In this document: positions 43,146 to 52,148 of the stretch, in pieces | Layout of the letters: every line of letters starts with the position of its first letter | How positions within the stretch are numbered: the stretch's first letter is position 1 | Assembly (NCBI GenBank): GCA_004557505.1 | Contig: SFGZ01000009.1 | Span: 62,001 to 126,000, forward strand | DNA from: Coriobacteriaceae bacterium | GTDB taxonomy: Bacteria > Actinomycetota > Coriobacteriia > Coriobacteriales > Atopobiaceae | Reading direction: 5' to 3' | DNA length: 64,000 nucleotides | Notes under the pieces: model-generated | Told to the model about the DNA's origin: nothing | Database searches by the model: none | The model's input: only the letters and a program-made list of their open reading frames with translations | Program-made: the position numbers and the translations under genes

Positions 43146-44555
43146 CTACTGCGACGGGCTCCACACGCAGTAGCGCTCGAAGTCCGCGCCCGACCCCACC
43201 TGTCGCGCGTCCACGCGCACCGCGAGGCCGCCACCCTCCGTCGCGGCCGGAACCGCGCATGTCACCGTCGCGTCACGGCTCCAGTCGCGCAGCGTGCCGG
43301 TCACGTTGCCCTCCGCGTCGCACAGGCAGAACTTATACTCCACCTGCACCTTCGTGCCGGTGTACGGCGTCGCCTCAAGCGTCGCCACCCCGTCCTCGAC
43401 GCTTCCGTCAAGCGTCACCGCCGAGATATAGTCGATGGACGCCAGGTAGTCCGGCCAGTCGTCGTACGAGTAGGACAGCCCCGAGACATTCTCGCCGGCA
43501 TCAAGGCGCCCCAGGTAATCCGCAAGCGTCGCGGAGAAACCCGCCGCACCTGTGGCATTGAGGTGCTCTCCGTCTGCAAAGTCCTCGGCGCTTGGGGCAT
43601 AGCGGCTGGGCTTGAGGAGGTTCGCGTCGAGGAACACGGCGCCTGCGGACTCGACCGCATCGCGCACCCTCGTCATCTGCTCCGGGTACCTCTCGCCGTA
43701 GCACAGCACGTTGAACGCCGGTCGCGGCGTGGCCACAACCACCAGCTGCACGTTATTCTCGCGGCAGAGGTCGATGATCTTCTGGAGCGTCGCCATGTTC
43801 TCGTCGGTGAAGCTCGCAATCCCGTGCTTGGTGGGAGACATGGCCTCCTTCGCCTTGCTCGTGTCCAGCTGGTAGTCGTAATTGCCGTACCCCTTGCCAA
43901 CGTAGGTCCAGGCAGGGTCGCGCACCTTCGCGGCCTCTATGGCCGTCGTCCCGTCAAGGCGCATGCGCACGTTGTCGGCAATTGACCGAAACCCGCCCTT
44001 TACGTGGGCAAGCGTCCACGGGAAGATGACCTCGAGGAACTTCGTGGTAGAGGGGAACCCGGGCCTCGCGAGCAACCCGGCGTAATCCCCAATCGCCTTG
44101 GGCAACGGCTCGTGGGCGGCCTTTGCCTGGACATAGGTGACCGCGCCCTTGTCCCAGGGGTCAAGCGACATGGTCTCGTAGTCCACGCCCATGATCACGC
44201 GGCCCACGCCATGGCCCGAGATTGCCTCGCTCACCGCCACGCAGGTGTTCTCTATCGGCTGGGCAGGCGTCGCAAGCGAGAAGGTGCTCGTGCCAAGCTC
44301 GCTGTCAAGCACGTTGGGGTCGATGCAGCGCTGACCCGTCGAGGACCCAACGATCACGGTGTCAATGTCCTGGTCGGCAGCCGCGGCGTACTCGGACCAC
44401 ACGACCTCGCTCGCGGAGCCATAGGGGAAGAGCGCGTAGACGAGAAGGACGTCCATTCCCACGACAATGCCAACTATGACCAGGGTCTCGACAACGCGGC
44501 GGAGCGTGCTTCTCGGCCCCTTGGGAGTGCTCTCCCCCAAATTTCTCGACGACAC
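43146..44555 (-). CDS. SGNH-hydrolase/DltD-like membrane-anchored protein (paralogue 1)
   Basis: A 469-residue protein: a short cytoplasmic N-terminus, one signal-anchor helix (TLVIVGIVVGMDVLLVYALF, about 20-40), and an outer domain. SGNH-like features are IVGSSTGQRCIDP (candidate serine) near residue 75, VVVATPRPAFNVL, and DGEHLNATGAAGFS with the C-terminal Asp-x-x-His pair. A beta-rich 90-residue C-terminal module follows. I chose the GTG at 44555 (GGAGGGGG upstream) since no ATG fits and the frame above overlaps the next gene. Last gene of the Dlt-like operon and the most divergent of three paralogues. Confidence 0.78.
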   Translation of the reverse strand: MSSRNLGESTPKGPRSTLRRVVETLVIVGIVVGMDVLLVYALFPYGSASEVVWSEYAAAADQDIDTVIVGSSTGQRCIDPNVLDSELGTSTFSLATPAQPIENTCVAVSEAISGHGVGRVIMGVDYETMSLDPWDKGAVTYVQAKAAHEPLPKAIGDYAGLLARPGFPSTTKFLEVIFPWTLAHVKGGFRSIADNVRMRLDGTTAIEAAKVRDPAWTYVGKGYGNYDYQLDTSKAKEAMSPTKHGIASFTDENMATLQKIIDLCRENNVQLVVVATPRPAFNVLCYGERYPEQMTRVRDAVESAGAVFLDANLLKPSRYAPSAEDFADGEHLNATGAAGFSATLADYLGRLDAGENVSGLSYSYDDWPDYLASIDYISAVTLDGSVEDGVATLEATPYTGTKVQVEYKFCLCDAEGNVTGTLRDWSRDATVTCAVPAATEGGGLAVRVDARQVGSGADFERYCVWSPSQ

Positions 44556-44613
44556 CAGAAGTCCCCCTCCGGCCCACGCAGACAGTGCAAGCGATGCTGG
44601 CAGCGCGGTGGCG

Positions 44614-46020
44614 CTAGTGGGGCAGTCCCTGCATGCAGTAGCGCTCGTAGTCCGCGGTGGAGCCCACCTGCCGCGCGCACACCATGACCTTGCCGCGCGA
44701 CCCCCGGGGCACGTTGCAGCTGTCCGAGCCGCTCCAGTCCTGGATGAGCGTCGTGGCGCCGTCCTTGTCAACCAGCAGGAACCGGTACTCCACCTGCACG
44801 TCTGTACCGGTGTAGGTTTGGGCCGTTACCGTGACGTCGCCTCCGTCGCCCACGTCGAGTCGCGACGCCACGGCCGAGATCTGTCGGATCGAGGCCAGAT
44901 ACTGGTCCCAGTGGCCATAGGAGTGCGAGAGGGAGCTCACGTCCTGCCCCGCGTCGAGCGCCTGGAGCACGGTCGCAAACGCCCGCGAGAAGCGCGCGGC
45001 GCCGTCGCGGTTGAGGTGCTCGCCGTCGCCAAAGTCCGCATCCTGGGGGCTGTACGTCTCGGCATGCAGCAGGTTGGCGTCCACGAAGGTGGCGCCTTCG
45101 TCCTCCACCAGCTGCTGGAGGCGCGCCATCTGCCCCGGGTACCTCTCGCCGTAGGCCAGCACGTTGAACGCCGGCCGCGGCGTCACCACCACCACGAGCT
45201 GCACGCCGTTCTCGCGGCAGAGCCGGACAATGGCCTCCACCTGGTCGAGACAGGTCTCCTTGAAGTCGCTCAGGCCGTGGAGGGCAACGGACGTGCTCTC
45301 CCGCGCCCGGGCGTAGTCGATGACGTCGTCGTAGTTGCCGTAGCCGCGCCCGTAGTAGGTCCAGCCGCCGTTCACGACCTTTGCCGCCTCGAGGGTGTTG
45401 TCCCCGCTCAGGCGCTCTCGCACGTTATCCGCGACGCTTCCGGGGTCGAGCTTCACGTGGTTGTAGCCCCACGGGAAGAGGGCGCACAGCGAGTCAGCCC
45501 TGCCAAAGAAGACGGGACTCACCAGGAGCCCCCAGTAGTCGGCCACGGCCTGGGGCAGCGGCTCGCCCTGCATCTTGGCGCGGGCGAAGGCCACGTGAGA
45601 GCCCGCCCAGTTCTCTAACGAGAGGGACTCGTAGTCCACGCCCAGGATCACGCGCCTCACGTGGTGGTCCTCGATGGCCTGCCTGGCCGCCGTGTAGGAG
45701 TCGTCCAGCTGCTGCGCGGGCGTGGCCATGCTGAAGGTGGCGGTGCCTAGGTCGGCGTCGAGGACCTGCGGGTCGAAGGCGCGCTGCGCCGTGGAGGAGC
45801 CCACCACGACGGTGTCGACGCGCTCCCCCGCCGCCGCGCGGTACTCGCTCCACATGACGCTCGAGAGAGAGCCATACTGCTCGAGGGCAAACGAACAGAG
45901 CGCGTTCACCGCCACAATGACGGCAAGCACGACGAACGTCTCAACGACCTTTCTGCGCCGGCTGCGAGGGACGGCGCCACGTGCGGCGTGGGCGGTGCGC
46001 TCTCCCTTAGAAGTTGGCAT
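44614..46020 (-). CDS. SGNH-hydrolase/DltD-like membrane-anchored protein (paralogue 2)
   Basis: A 468-residue protein with a basic N-terminus, an anchor helix (FVVLAVIVAVNALCSFAL, about 28-46), VVVGSSTAQRAFDPQVLD near residue 72, VVVVTPRPAFNVLAYGERYP near 268, and DFGDGEHLNRDGAARFSRAF near 320. The C-terminal module has VEYRFLLVDKDGATTLIQDW. Its start overlaps the MBOAT gene stop by 14 bases, so the pair is translationally coupled. By analogy with DltD, AlgX and AlgJ it would help transfer the acyl group outside the membrane. Confidence 0.8.
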   Translation of the reverse strand: MPTSKGERTAHAARGAVPRSRRRKVVETFVVLAVIVAVNALCSFALEQYGSLSSVMWSEYRAAAGERVDTVVVGSSTAQRAFDPQVLDADLGTATFSMATPAQQLDDSYTAARQAIEDHHVRRVILGVDYESLSLENWAGSHVAFARAKMQGEPLPQAVADYWGLLVSPVFFGRADSLCALFPWGYNHVKLDPGSVADNVRERLSGDNTLEAAKVVNGGWTYYGRGYGNYDDVIDYARARESTSVALHGLSDFKETCLDQVEAIVRLCRENGVQLVVVVTPRPAFNVLAYGERYPGQMARLQQLVEDEGATFVDANLLHAETYSPQDADFGDGEHLNRDGAARFSRAFATVLQALDAGQDVSSLSHSYGHWDQYLASIRQISAVASRLDVGDGGDVTVTAQTYTGTDVQVEYRFLLVDKDGATTLIQDWSGSDSCNVPRGSRGKVMVCARQVGSTADYERYCMQGLPH

Positions 46021-47590
46021 ACATGAACCCCCCGGCGGCGTCCTGGGTGAGGAAGCACGTCACAACGATAAGCCCGATGACCGCGGAGTAAAAGAGGCCG
46101 CGGACCACGCAGTTCCAGCCCAGGACGCGCCCGGCCACGTCCACGCCGTTTTCCTGCAGAAGGCTTACGACAAAGACAAAGAGGCAGGCGACCGCTGGCA
46201 AGACCATGAACTTGAGGTCACTGTCGCGCACGCCCGCCTGCGAGAGCCACAGGGCGAGGCGCTGCGGCGCGAAGTCGGCGAAGGTGTTGCGCAGGCACAG
46301 CAGGCTGTCGCCGAGGTCGTAGACGCGGTCGAAGTACCAGCCTATGTTGACCACCAGGAAGGTGCGGACCACGCAGAGGGCGCGGTGAGCGCGCGGCCAG
46401 GCGCCGACGCGCAGGGCCTCGCGCGCGCGGCGGAAGGCCGGGGCGAGCAGGTCCGAGAGGGCTATCACGACGCCGTTGTAGAGGCCCCAGGCCACGTAGT
46501 GGGGCTCCGCGCCGTGCCAGAGGCCCACCAGGAGGAAGACCAGGAGGTTCGCCGCGCAGGCCGGCAGCGTGCGGCCCAGGTGCGGGCCCAGGCGCGAGGC
46601 CGCCGCGCCCAGCGCCCGCATGGGGCGCGAGACCGCGAACGGGAAGAACACGTAGTCGCGCATCCAGGCGCCCAGCGTCACGTGCCAGCGGCGCCAGAAG
46701 TCGGCGAGCGAGACCGAGAGGTACGGGCGGCGGAAGTTCTCGGCCATGTCCACGCCGAAGAGCGCGGAGGCCGCCCGCACCATGTCGATGCCACCCGAGA
46801 AGTCGCCGTACTGCTGGGCCGAGTAGAGCAGGACCCCGAAGGCCACCGCGCTGCCGGGGACGTCGGGCGCCACGCCGGAGAACACCTTGTCGACGGTGCC
46901 CGCGAGCATGTTGGCGATGGCGTACTTCTTGAGCGCGCCGTAGCCGAAGCGCAGAGCGGCGCGGCCCCAGCGGACCGAGCGCGCGCCGCGGTACCCGAGC
47001 AGCTGCGGGCCGAGGTCGGCGTAGCGGTTGATGGGCCCCTGGATGACCTGGGGGAACCAGGAGACGAAGAGCAGGTGCTTCGCGAAGTTGCGCTGCGGCT
47101 CGAAGCGGCCGTTGTAGGCGTCCACCAGGTAGGAGACCGCCTGGAAGGTGTAGAAGGAGACGCCCAGGGGCAGGAGCAGCCCCAGGCTCGTCGGCGACGC
47201 GGCCAGCCCGGCCTCGAAGAGCAGCACGTTCCAGTACTTGAGGTAGGCGAGTATCCCGAGGCAGGCGGCGAGGGCCGCCGCGAGCACCGCCCGGCGCCGG
47301 CGGCCCCAGGCGGCCCCCGCGGCCCTCCTCGCGGCGCGGTCGGGCGCGGAGGCCCGCTCGGCCCTGCGCCTCTCGTCCATGCGGGCGAGCGCGAGCGGGG
47401 CCGCCCAGGTCACGGCCGCGCAGGCCAGCATGTAGGCCAGCGTCTGCCACCTGCCCACCAGGCAGTAGAAGGCGAGGCTCGCGGCGAGCAGGACGACCCA
47501 CTGCACGCGAGGAGCGATGCGGCCTACCAGATAGTAGGCCGCAAGCGATACCGCAAGGAAGAGGATGAACGAGAGTGAGAGCAAATCCAA
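46007..47590 (-). CDS. MBOAT acyltransferase, DltB/AlgI-like (paralogue 2)
   Basis: A 527-residue polytopic protein. MBOAT hallmarks: GVSFYTFQAVSYLVDAY near residue 150, FPQVIQGPINRYADL near 185, DFWRRWHVTLGAWMRDYVFF near 305 and the catalytic-His segment GLWHGAEPHYVAWGLYNG near 360. In Dlt systems this protein moves the carrier-bound acyl group across the membrane. It follows the carrier protein gene with a 10-base gap. Long stretches match paralogue 1 at both protein and DNA level. Confidence 0.9.
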   Translation of the reverse strand: MDLLSLSFILFLAVSLAAYYLVGRIAPRVQWVVLLAASLAFYCLVGRWQTLAYMLACAAVTWAAPLALARMDERRRAERASAPDRAARRAAGAAWGRRRRAVLAAALAACLGILAYLKYWNVLLFEAGLAASPTSLGLLLPLGVSFYTFQAVSYLVDAYNGRFEPQRNFAKHLLFVSWFPQVIQGPINRYADLGPQLLGYRGARSVRWGRAALRFGYGALKKYAIANMLAGTVDKVFSGVAPDVPGSAVAFGVLLYSAQQYGDFSGGIDMVRAASALFGVDMAENFRRPYLSVSLADFWRRWHVTLGAWMRDYVFFPFAVSRPMRALGAAASRLGPHLGRTLPACAANLLVFLLVGLWHGAEPHYVAWGLYNGVVIALSDLLAPAFRRAREALRVGAWPRAHRALCVVRTFLVVNIGWYFDRVYDLGDSLLCLRNTFADFAPQRLALWLSQAGVRDSDLKFMVLPAVACLFVFVVSLLQENGVDVAGRVLGWNCVVRGLFYSAVIGLIVVTCFLTQDAAGGFMYANF

Positions 47591-47600
47591 GGGTCGGCTC

Positions 47601-47852
47601 CTAGCCCTCCTCGTCCACCAGCCGCTTTACCATGTCGAGCATGGCCTGGGCGCTGTTGAAGTTGTCGGGGACAATGTCCTTGGCAGGCACCGAGACGTCG
47701 AACTCGTCGTTGATGGAGCTGATGATGGAGAGGATGTCGAAGGAGTCCAGCACGCGATCGTCCACGAGCGCGGTGCAGTTCTCATAATCGACGTTGCCCT
47801 TAACGTCCTCGAGCAGCTCGATCATATGGTCGAGCGTCAGATCGTCATCCAT
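47601..47852 (-). CDS. Acyl/aminoacyl carrier protein (DltC-like)
   Basis: An 83-residue acidic helical protein. The 4'-phosphopantetheine serine is in RVLDSFDILSIISSINDEF near residue 40 (the usual DSL is DSF here). The start at 47852 has GGAGG. Size and position between a DltA-like ligase and an MBOAT match DltC. It would hold the activated substrate as a thioester. A phosphopantetheinyl transferase is needed in trans; none is in this window. Confidence 0.88.
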   Translation of the reverse strand: MDDDLTLDHMIELLEDVKGNVDYENCTALVDDRVLDSFDILSIISSINDEFDVSVPAKDIVPDNFNSAQAMLDMVKRLVDEEG

Positions 47853-47927
47853 GGTTGCCTCCAATAATGTCCAACACATTTCGTCGCTGCCGCTGAAAGC
47901 CTATCGCAGTCCGGATGCCGGAAACCG

Positions 47928-49115
47928 CTAGCAGCAGTTGTTCTGCCAAGTCTCCATGGGCTCGCGGACCACGCGGACCCCGCGGCCATCGCGCAGCGCA
48001 ATGGTGGGCATGGTCCGGCTCAGGAACAGGTAGATGCCCTCCGTCACGGAGTAGGCACCGATGTTCTCGAAGGCGAGAAAGTCGCCCACGCGCAGGTCGG
48101 CGAAGGGCGCCTTTCGCACCAGCACGTCGGCCGTGGTGCAGAGGCTTCCGCAGAGCGCCCAGTCCCGGGCGTCGTCCGCAGCCTTCCCCGCACGCACGCG
48201 CTCCTCGTGCGAGAGGTTGCGGATCTTTGGCTCTTTCATGCCCATCATCTGGCCGAAGTAGGTCACGTGGTTCATGCCGCCGTCGATGAAGGCGTAGCCC
48301 GTGCCCTCGTTGTCCTTCTCGTCCACCACCCGCGCCAGGTAATGGCCGCACTCCGTTGCCAAAAAGCGGCCCATCTCCACCTGCATCTCCACGCGATCGG
48401 CCATGGCCGCAAGCTCCGGCGCAATCTGGCGGGCGGGGGCAAGGGTGTCCGAGAAGTCCTGACCCTCGAAGAGCGGCACCGCAAGGCCGGGGCCGTACTC
48501 GAGGCGCTGGGCGCGCCAGCCGTGGTCACGCTCAAGCTCGTCCATGAGCTCGGCGAGCATGGCGAGCTCCCTCTGCTGCCACTTGAGCTTGGCCCGCTGG
48601 GTGCCAACGAAGTAGTGGATGCCCACCAGCTCGCAGCCGGCAAGCTCGTCTCGGTGGTCGACGGCGTGGATGAGGTCCTCCCGGCTCATGCCAAACTGGC
48701 TGCCACCGTTAAGGCGCAGGAGCATGGGCACGCGCATGCCGGCCGCGACGGCCTCGGCGTCCACAAGGGCCAGCTGCCCCAAAGACTCGGCGGTGAAGGT
48801 GCCCGCGCCAAAGCGCAGGGCCTCGCGCACGTCGGCCGCCTGCTTGCACACGCCAGAGTAGACGATGCGCTCCGGGCCCACGCCGTCACGCTCGCAGATG
48901 GCCAGCTCACCGGGGCTGCAAACCTCGAGCGCATACCCGTGCGCCAGCGCCGAGGGCACAAGGAAGGGGTTTGCCTTGATCGAGTAGCAGAGATCGACCG
49001 CAGGACCCCAGATCTCTCGCACGGCGTCGAGGCGCGCGCCAAAGGCCTGGGTGTCAAAGACGTAGGCGGGCGTGCTCAGCTGGGTGGCGCAGGCGAGAAG
49101 CTCCGCGTCGGTCAT
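47928..49115 (-). CDS. Fold-type III PLP-dependent amino-acid decarboxylase (LysA/ODC-like)
   Basis: A 395-residue protein. PLP lysine in DLCYSIKANPFL near residue 45, the Gly-rich HYFVGTQ segment near 190, EMGRFLATECGHYLA near 262 (the family EPGR as EMGR), and the C-terminal CGSLCTTADVL near 325, matching the GxxCxxxD catalytic block of DAP/ornithine decarboxylases. ENIGAYSVTEGIYLF follows, and the protein ends NNCC. It starts 4 bases after the ligase stop, with GGGAGGTAGGG as ribosome site. Type, substrate and whether it acts on the free or carrier-bound amino acid are unknown. A racemase role is less likely because the decarboxylase Cys block is present. Confidence 0.85.
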   Translation of the reverse strand: MTDAELLACATQLSTPAYVFDTQAFGARLDAVREIWGPAVDLCYSIKANPFLVPSALAHGYALEVCSPGELAICERDGVGPERIVYSGVCKQAADVREALRFGAGTFTAESLGQLALVDAEAVAAGMRVPMLLRLNGGSQFGMSREDLIHAVDHRDELAGCELVGIHYFVGTQRAKLKWQQRELAMLAELMDELERDHGWRAQRLEYGPGLAVPLFEGQDFSDTLAPARQIAPELAAMADRVEMQVEMGRFLATECGHYLARVVDEKDNEGTGYAFIDGGMNHVTYFGQMMGMKEPKIRNLSHEERVRAGKAADDARDWALCGSLCTTADVLVRKAPFADLRVGDFLAFENIGAYSVTEGIYLFLSRTMPTIALRDGRGVRVVREPMETWQNNCC

Positions 49116-49119
49116 GTCC

Positions 49120-50631
49120 CTACCTCCCCATCTCGTCGAGGGCCTTGCGGTCGATCTTGCCGTTCTTGGTGAGCGGCATCTGGTCCACGCGACGCACGTG
49201 GTTGGGTACCATGTAGGGCGGGAGCGCCGCAGCCAGCGCGTCTGCCAGGCCCTTCTCGTCAATCGTGCCCACATAGTATAGGCGAATGCGCTTGCGCCGC
49301 TGGTCGTAGGTGCAGCAGGCGCGCTCCACGCCGTCAGCGGCCTGGGCGGCCGCCTCGATGTCTCCCAGCTCGATCCGCTGCCCCATGTGCTTGATCTGGA
49401 AGTCCTTGCGCGACGAGTACACCAGGTTGCCGTCCTGGTCGTAGGTGGCCAGGTCACCGGTGCGATAGATTGGCTCGAGCCAGCGGCCGTTGAGCGGGCT
49501 CTGCACGAAGGCGGCGGCGGTGCGATCGGGGTCCCCCAGGTAGCCCAGGCCCAGCGCCGTGCCCGAGACGCAGACCTCTCCCTCGACGCCTGCGGCCGTG
49601 ACCTGGCGGTTGCCCTCGTCCAGAAGGAAGACGCGCTCGTTGGGGAAGGCCTTGCCCATGGGGATGGCCTCGTGCCTGCCAAACTCGCGCTCCACCACGT
49701 AGTACGTGCAGTTGCAGGTGATCTCGGTGGGGCCGTAGAGGTTCACGTAGGTGGCACCCGGCAGGTAGCGGCGCCACACGGCCAGCTGCTTGGGCGGCAT
49801 GACCTCGCCCGAGAAGAGCACACGGCGCACCGTGGTGGGCACGCGGTACTCGAAGCCGTTCATGATCGAGACGAAGCACATTGCCGAGACGGCCCAGATG
49901 AGCGTCGTGGCCTGGGAGTCCGCCAGGTAGTCCATGAGCTTGGTGGGCTGCGTGAAGTACTCGCGCGGCACCAGCTGCAGCCGGGCGCCGCAGCGCAGCG
50001 CCGAGTAGATGTCCTTCACCGAGACGTCGAAGTCGAACGGTGCCTGGTTGGCAATCACGTCGCTCTCGCCAATGCCAAAGATCTGGTCAAAGGTGGGGAT
50101 GAAGTCGATGACCGAGCGGTGCGAGACCACCACGCCCTTCGGCGTGCCCGTGCTGCCGCTCGTGAAGTTCACGTAGAGCGGGTCCACGTCCAGCGCCTGG
50201 GCGCGCCTGCGCGCGAGAAGCCCCTCGTCAACCGGGCCGCCCGCAACGTCCTCGATGCGCGCGACCTCGATGCCCGTGGCGCCGAGAAGCTCCTGCGCCC
50301 GTGCGGCGTTCACGGCGTCGGTGAGCACGCAGGAGGGTGCCAGCGCGTCGACGATGGCGTGGACGCGGCCCTCCGGCTGGCGGATGTCGATCACCGAGTA
50401 GAAGCCGCCCGCGTAGACGGCGCCCAGCATGCAGGCAAGCGCGCCGCAGCTCTTCTCGAGAAAGAGCGCCACGGCCTGGCGGGGCTGCGTGCGCGCCGCA
50501 AGCCATGTGCCGGCGGCCTGGGCCTCGCGACGCAGCTCGCCGTAGGTGAGGCTCGCCTCCGGGTCTGCCACGGCAACGCGCCCCGGCGCCGCCGCGGCCG
50601 TGGCCTCGAGCCACTCGATTACGCTTCTCAT
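49120..50631 (-). CDS. Amino-acid adenylating ligase, DltA-like
   Basis: A 503-residue ANL-superfamily enzyme. Core motifs: LYVNFTSGSTGTPKGVVVSH (A3) near residue 155, NQAPFDFDVSVKDIY near 195, YVNLYGPTEITCNCTYY (A5) near 295, YRTGDLATYDQDGNLVY (A7) near 385, the DltA-type FQIKHMGQRIELGDIE near 408, and the final LTKNGKIDRKAL (A10). It should activate an amino acid with ATP and load the carrier at 47601. D-alanine is the default for DltA, but the adjacent decarboxylase suggests another substrate. Confidence 0.9.
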   Translation of the reverse strand: MRSVIEWLEATAAAAPGRVAVADPEASLTYGELRREAQAAGTWLAARTQPRQAVALFLEKSCGALACMLGAVYAGGFYSVIDIRQPEGRVHAIVDALAPSCVLTDAVNAARAQELLGATGIEVARIEDVAGGPVDEGLLARRRAQALDVDPLYVNFTSGSTGTPKGVVVSHRSVIDFIPTFDQIFGIGESDVIANQAPFDFDVSVKDIYSALRCGARLQLVPREYFTQPTKLMDYLADSQATTLIWAVSAMCFVSIMNGFEYRVPTTVRRVLFSGEVMPPKQLAVWRRYLPGATYVNLYGPTEITCNCTYYVVEREFGRHEAIPMGKAFPNERVFLLDEGNRQVTAAGVEGEVCVSGTALGLGYLGDPDRTAAAFVQSPLNGRWLEPIYRTGDLATYDQDGNLVYSSRKDFQIKHMGQRIELGDIEAAAQAADGVERACCTYDQRRKRIRLYYVGTIDEKGLADALAAALPPYMVPNHVRRVDQMPLTKNGKIDRKALDEMGR

Positions 50632-50657
50632 GTCCGCTTCCTCCCTGGGCCAGGAAC

Positions 50658-52148
50658 CTAGCCCGAAATGTCCTGCATGCAGTAGCGCTCGTAGTCCGCG
50701 GTGGAGCCCACCTGCCGCGCGCAGACCTCGACCTGCGACGGGCCCCCTGGAAGCTCCTGCCGTGGGATGGCGCAGGTGTCGCTCGCGCTCCAGTCCTGGA
50801 TCACCGTCGTGGCGCCGTCCTTGTCGACCAGCAGAAACCGGTACTCCACCTGCACGTCGGAGCCCGTGTAGGCCATGGCAGACACGACGATGTTATTGTC
50901 CTCCTGATACGTTGTCGAGATGACCGCAGAGATTTCGTCTATGGAGGCCAGGTAGTTGTCCCACTGGTCGTAGGAGTACGTGAGGTCTGTGGTGGAGCCG
51001 CCCGCGTCCAGCACCTGGAGCGCGCTTGCAAAGGCCCGCGAGAAGCGCGCGGCGCCGTCGCGGTTGAGGTGCTCGCCGTCGCCAAAGTCCGTCTCGAGCG
51101 GCTCGTACCAGCCGCCCTTGGCAAGGTTGGTGTCAAGGAAGGTGCCCCCGGCCTGCTCGACCACTTGCTGGAGGCGCGACATCTGCTCAGGGTACTTCTC
51201 GCCGTAGGCCAGCACGTTGTAGGCGGGGCGCGGCGTCACCACCACCACGAGCTGCACGCCGTTCTCGCGGCAGAGGTCGCAGATGTCCTTGACCCAGTCG
51301 AGGCCCTGCTGATCGAAGTCCGCCGGCCCCTCCACCGAGACCGAGAGGTGGTCGCGCGCCGTGGAGTAGTCGAGCATGCCATCGTAGTTGCCGTAGCCGT
51401 TGCCGTAGTAGGTCCAGCCGTCCATGACGCGCTCGGCGGCCTCGACGGGCGTCGTGTCGCTCACGCGGTCGTTGAAGTTGGTCGCAATGTGCTCGGCGTC
51501 AAGCTCCACGTGGTTGTATCCCCACGGGAAGAGCGCGCAGATGGAGTCTGCCCCGTCAAAGAACGAGGAGCTGGTGAGAAGCTTCCAGTAGTCGGCCACG
51601 GCCTGGGGGAAGGACTCCCCCGCCATCTTGGCGCGGGCAAAGGCCACGTGCGAGCCTGGCCACTTGACCGTGGAGACCGACTCGTAGTCTAGGGCGAGAA
51701 TCACGCGCTTCACATGGTGATCCTTGATGGCCTGCTTGGCCGCAATGTAGGAGTCATCCAGCTCCTGCGCTGGCGTGGCCATGTTGAAGGTCGTGGTTCC
51801 CAGAGTTGCGTCGAGGACCGCCGGGTCGAAGGAGCGTTGGCCGGTCGACGAGCCTACGATTACGGTGTCGATATTCTCGTTCGCCGCCGCGCGGTACTCA
51901 TCCCACATCACGTTTGCCAGCGAGCTGTAGAGCTCGAAGCCCAGGGTGATGAGGACGTTTGCGCCAATGATGAGCGCGACGATAACGATGACCTCGAGCG
52001 CGCGACGCCAGCCGTGGCGCGGGGCACGGGGCTTGCGGGGCGCAGAGGTGTCGGCGGGCACGGCGGCCGTGACCTTCTCTGCGGTCTCGGCGTTCGCGGC
52101 CTTCATGGCCTTTTCGACGTCTGCTACCTTCTCGCTAGAAGTTCGCAT
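50658..52148 (-). CDS. SGNH-hydrolase/DltD-like membrane-anchored protein (paralogue 3)
   Basis: A 496-residue protein with a long charged N-terminus (about 45 residues), an anchor helix VIVIVALIIGANVLITLGF, then VIVGSSTGQRSFDPAVLD near residue 100, VVVVTPRPAYNVLAYGEKYP near 298 and DFGDGEHLNRDGAARFSRAF near 348. The C-terminal module is nearly the same as in paralogue 2 (VEYRFLLVDKDGATTVIQDW). Its start overlaps the MBOAT 1 stop by 14 bases, the same overlap as in the second MBOAT/SGNH pair. Confidence 0.8.
   Translation of the reverse strand: MRTSSEKVADVEKAMKAANAETAEKVTAAVPADTSAPRKPRAPRHGWRRALEVIVIVALIIGANVLITLGFELYSSLANVMWDEYRAAANENIDTVIVGSSTGQRSFDPAVLDATLGTTTFNMATPAQELDDSYIAAKQAIKDHHVKRVILALDYESVSTVKWPGSHVAFARAKMAGESFPQAVADYWKLLTSSSFFDGADSICALFPWGYNHVELDAEHIATNFNDRVSDTTPVEAAERVMDGWTYYGNGYGNYDGMLDYSTARDHLSVSVEGPADFDQQGLDWVKDICDLCRENGVQLVVVVTPRPAYNVLAYGEKYPEQMSRLQQVVEQAGGTFLDTNLAKGGWYEPLETDFGDGEHLNRDGAARFSRAFASALQVLDAGGSTTDLTYSYDQWDNYLASIDEISAVISTTYQEDNNIVVSAMAYTGSDVQVEYRFLLVDKDGATTVIQDWSASDTCAIPRQELPGGPSQVEVCARQVGSTADYERYCMQDISG

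Noticed and set aside
47928..49682. 584-codon frame for the decarboxylase
   Set aside because: The N-terminal 189 codons are the ligase gene read in another register (Arg/Ser/Pro-rich). The real start is 49115.
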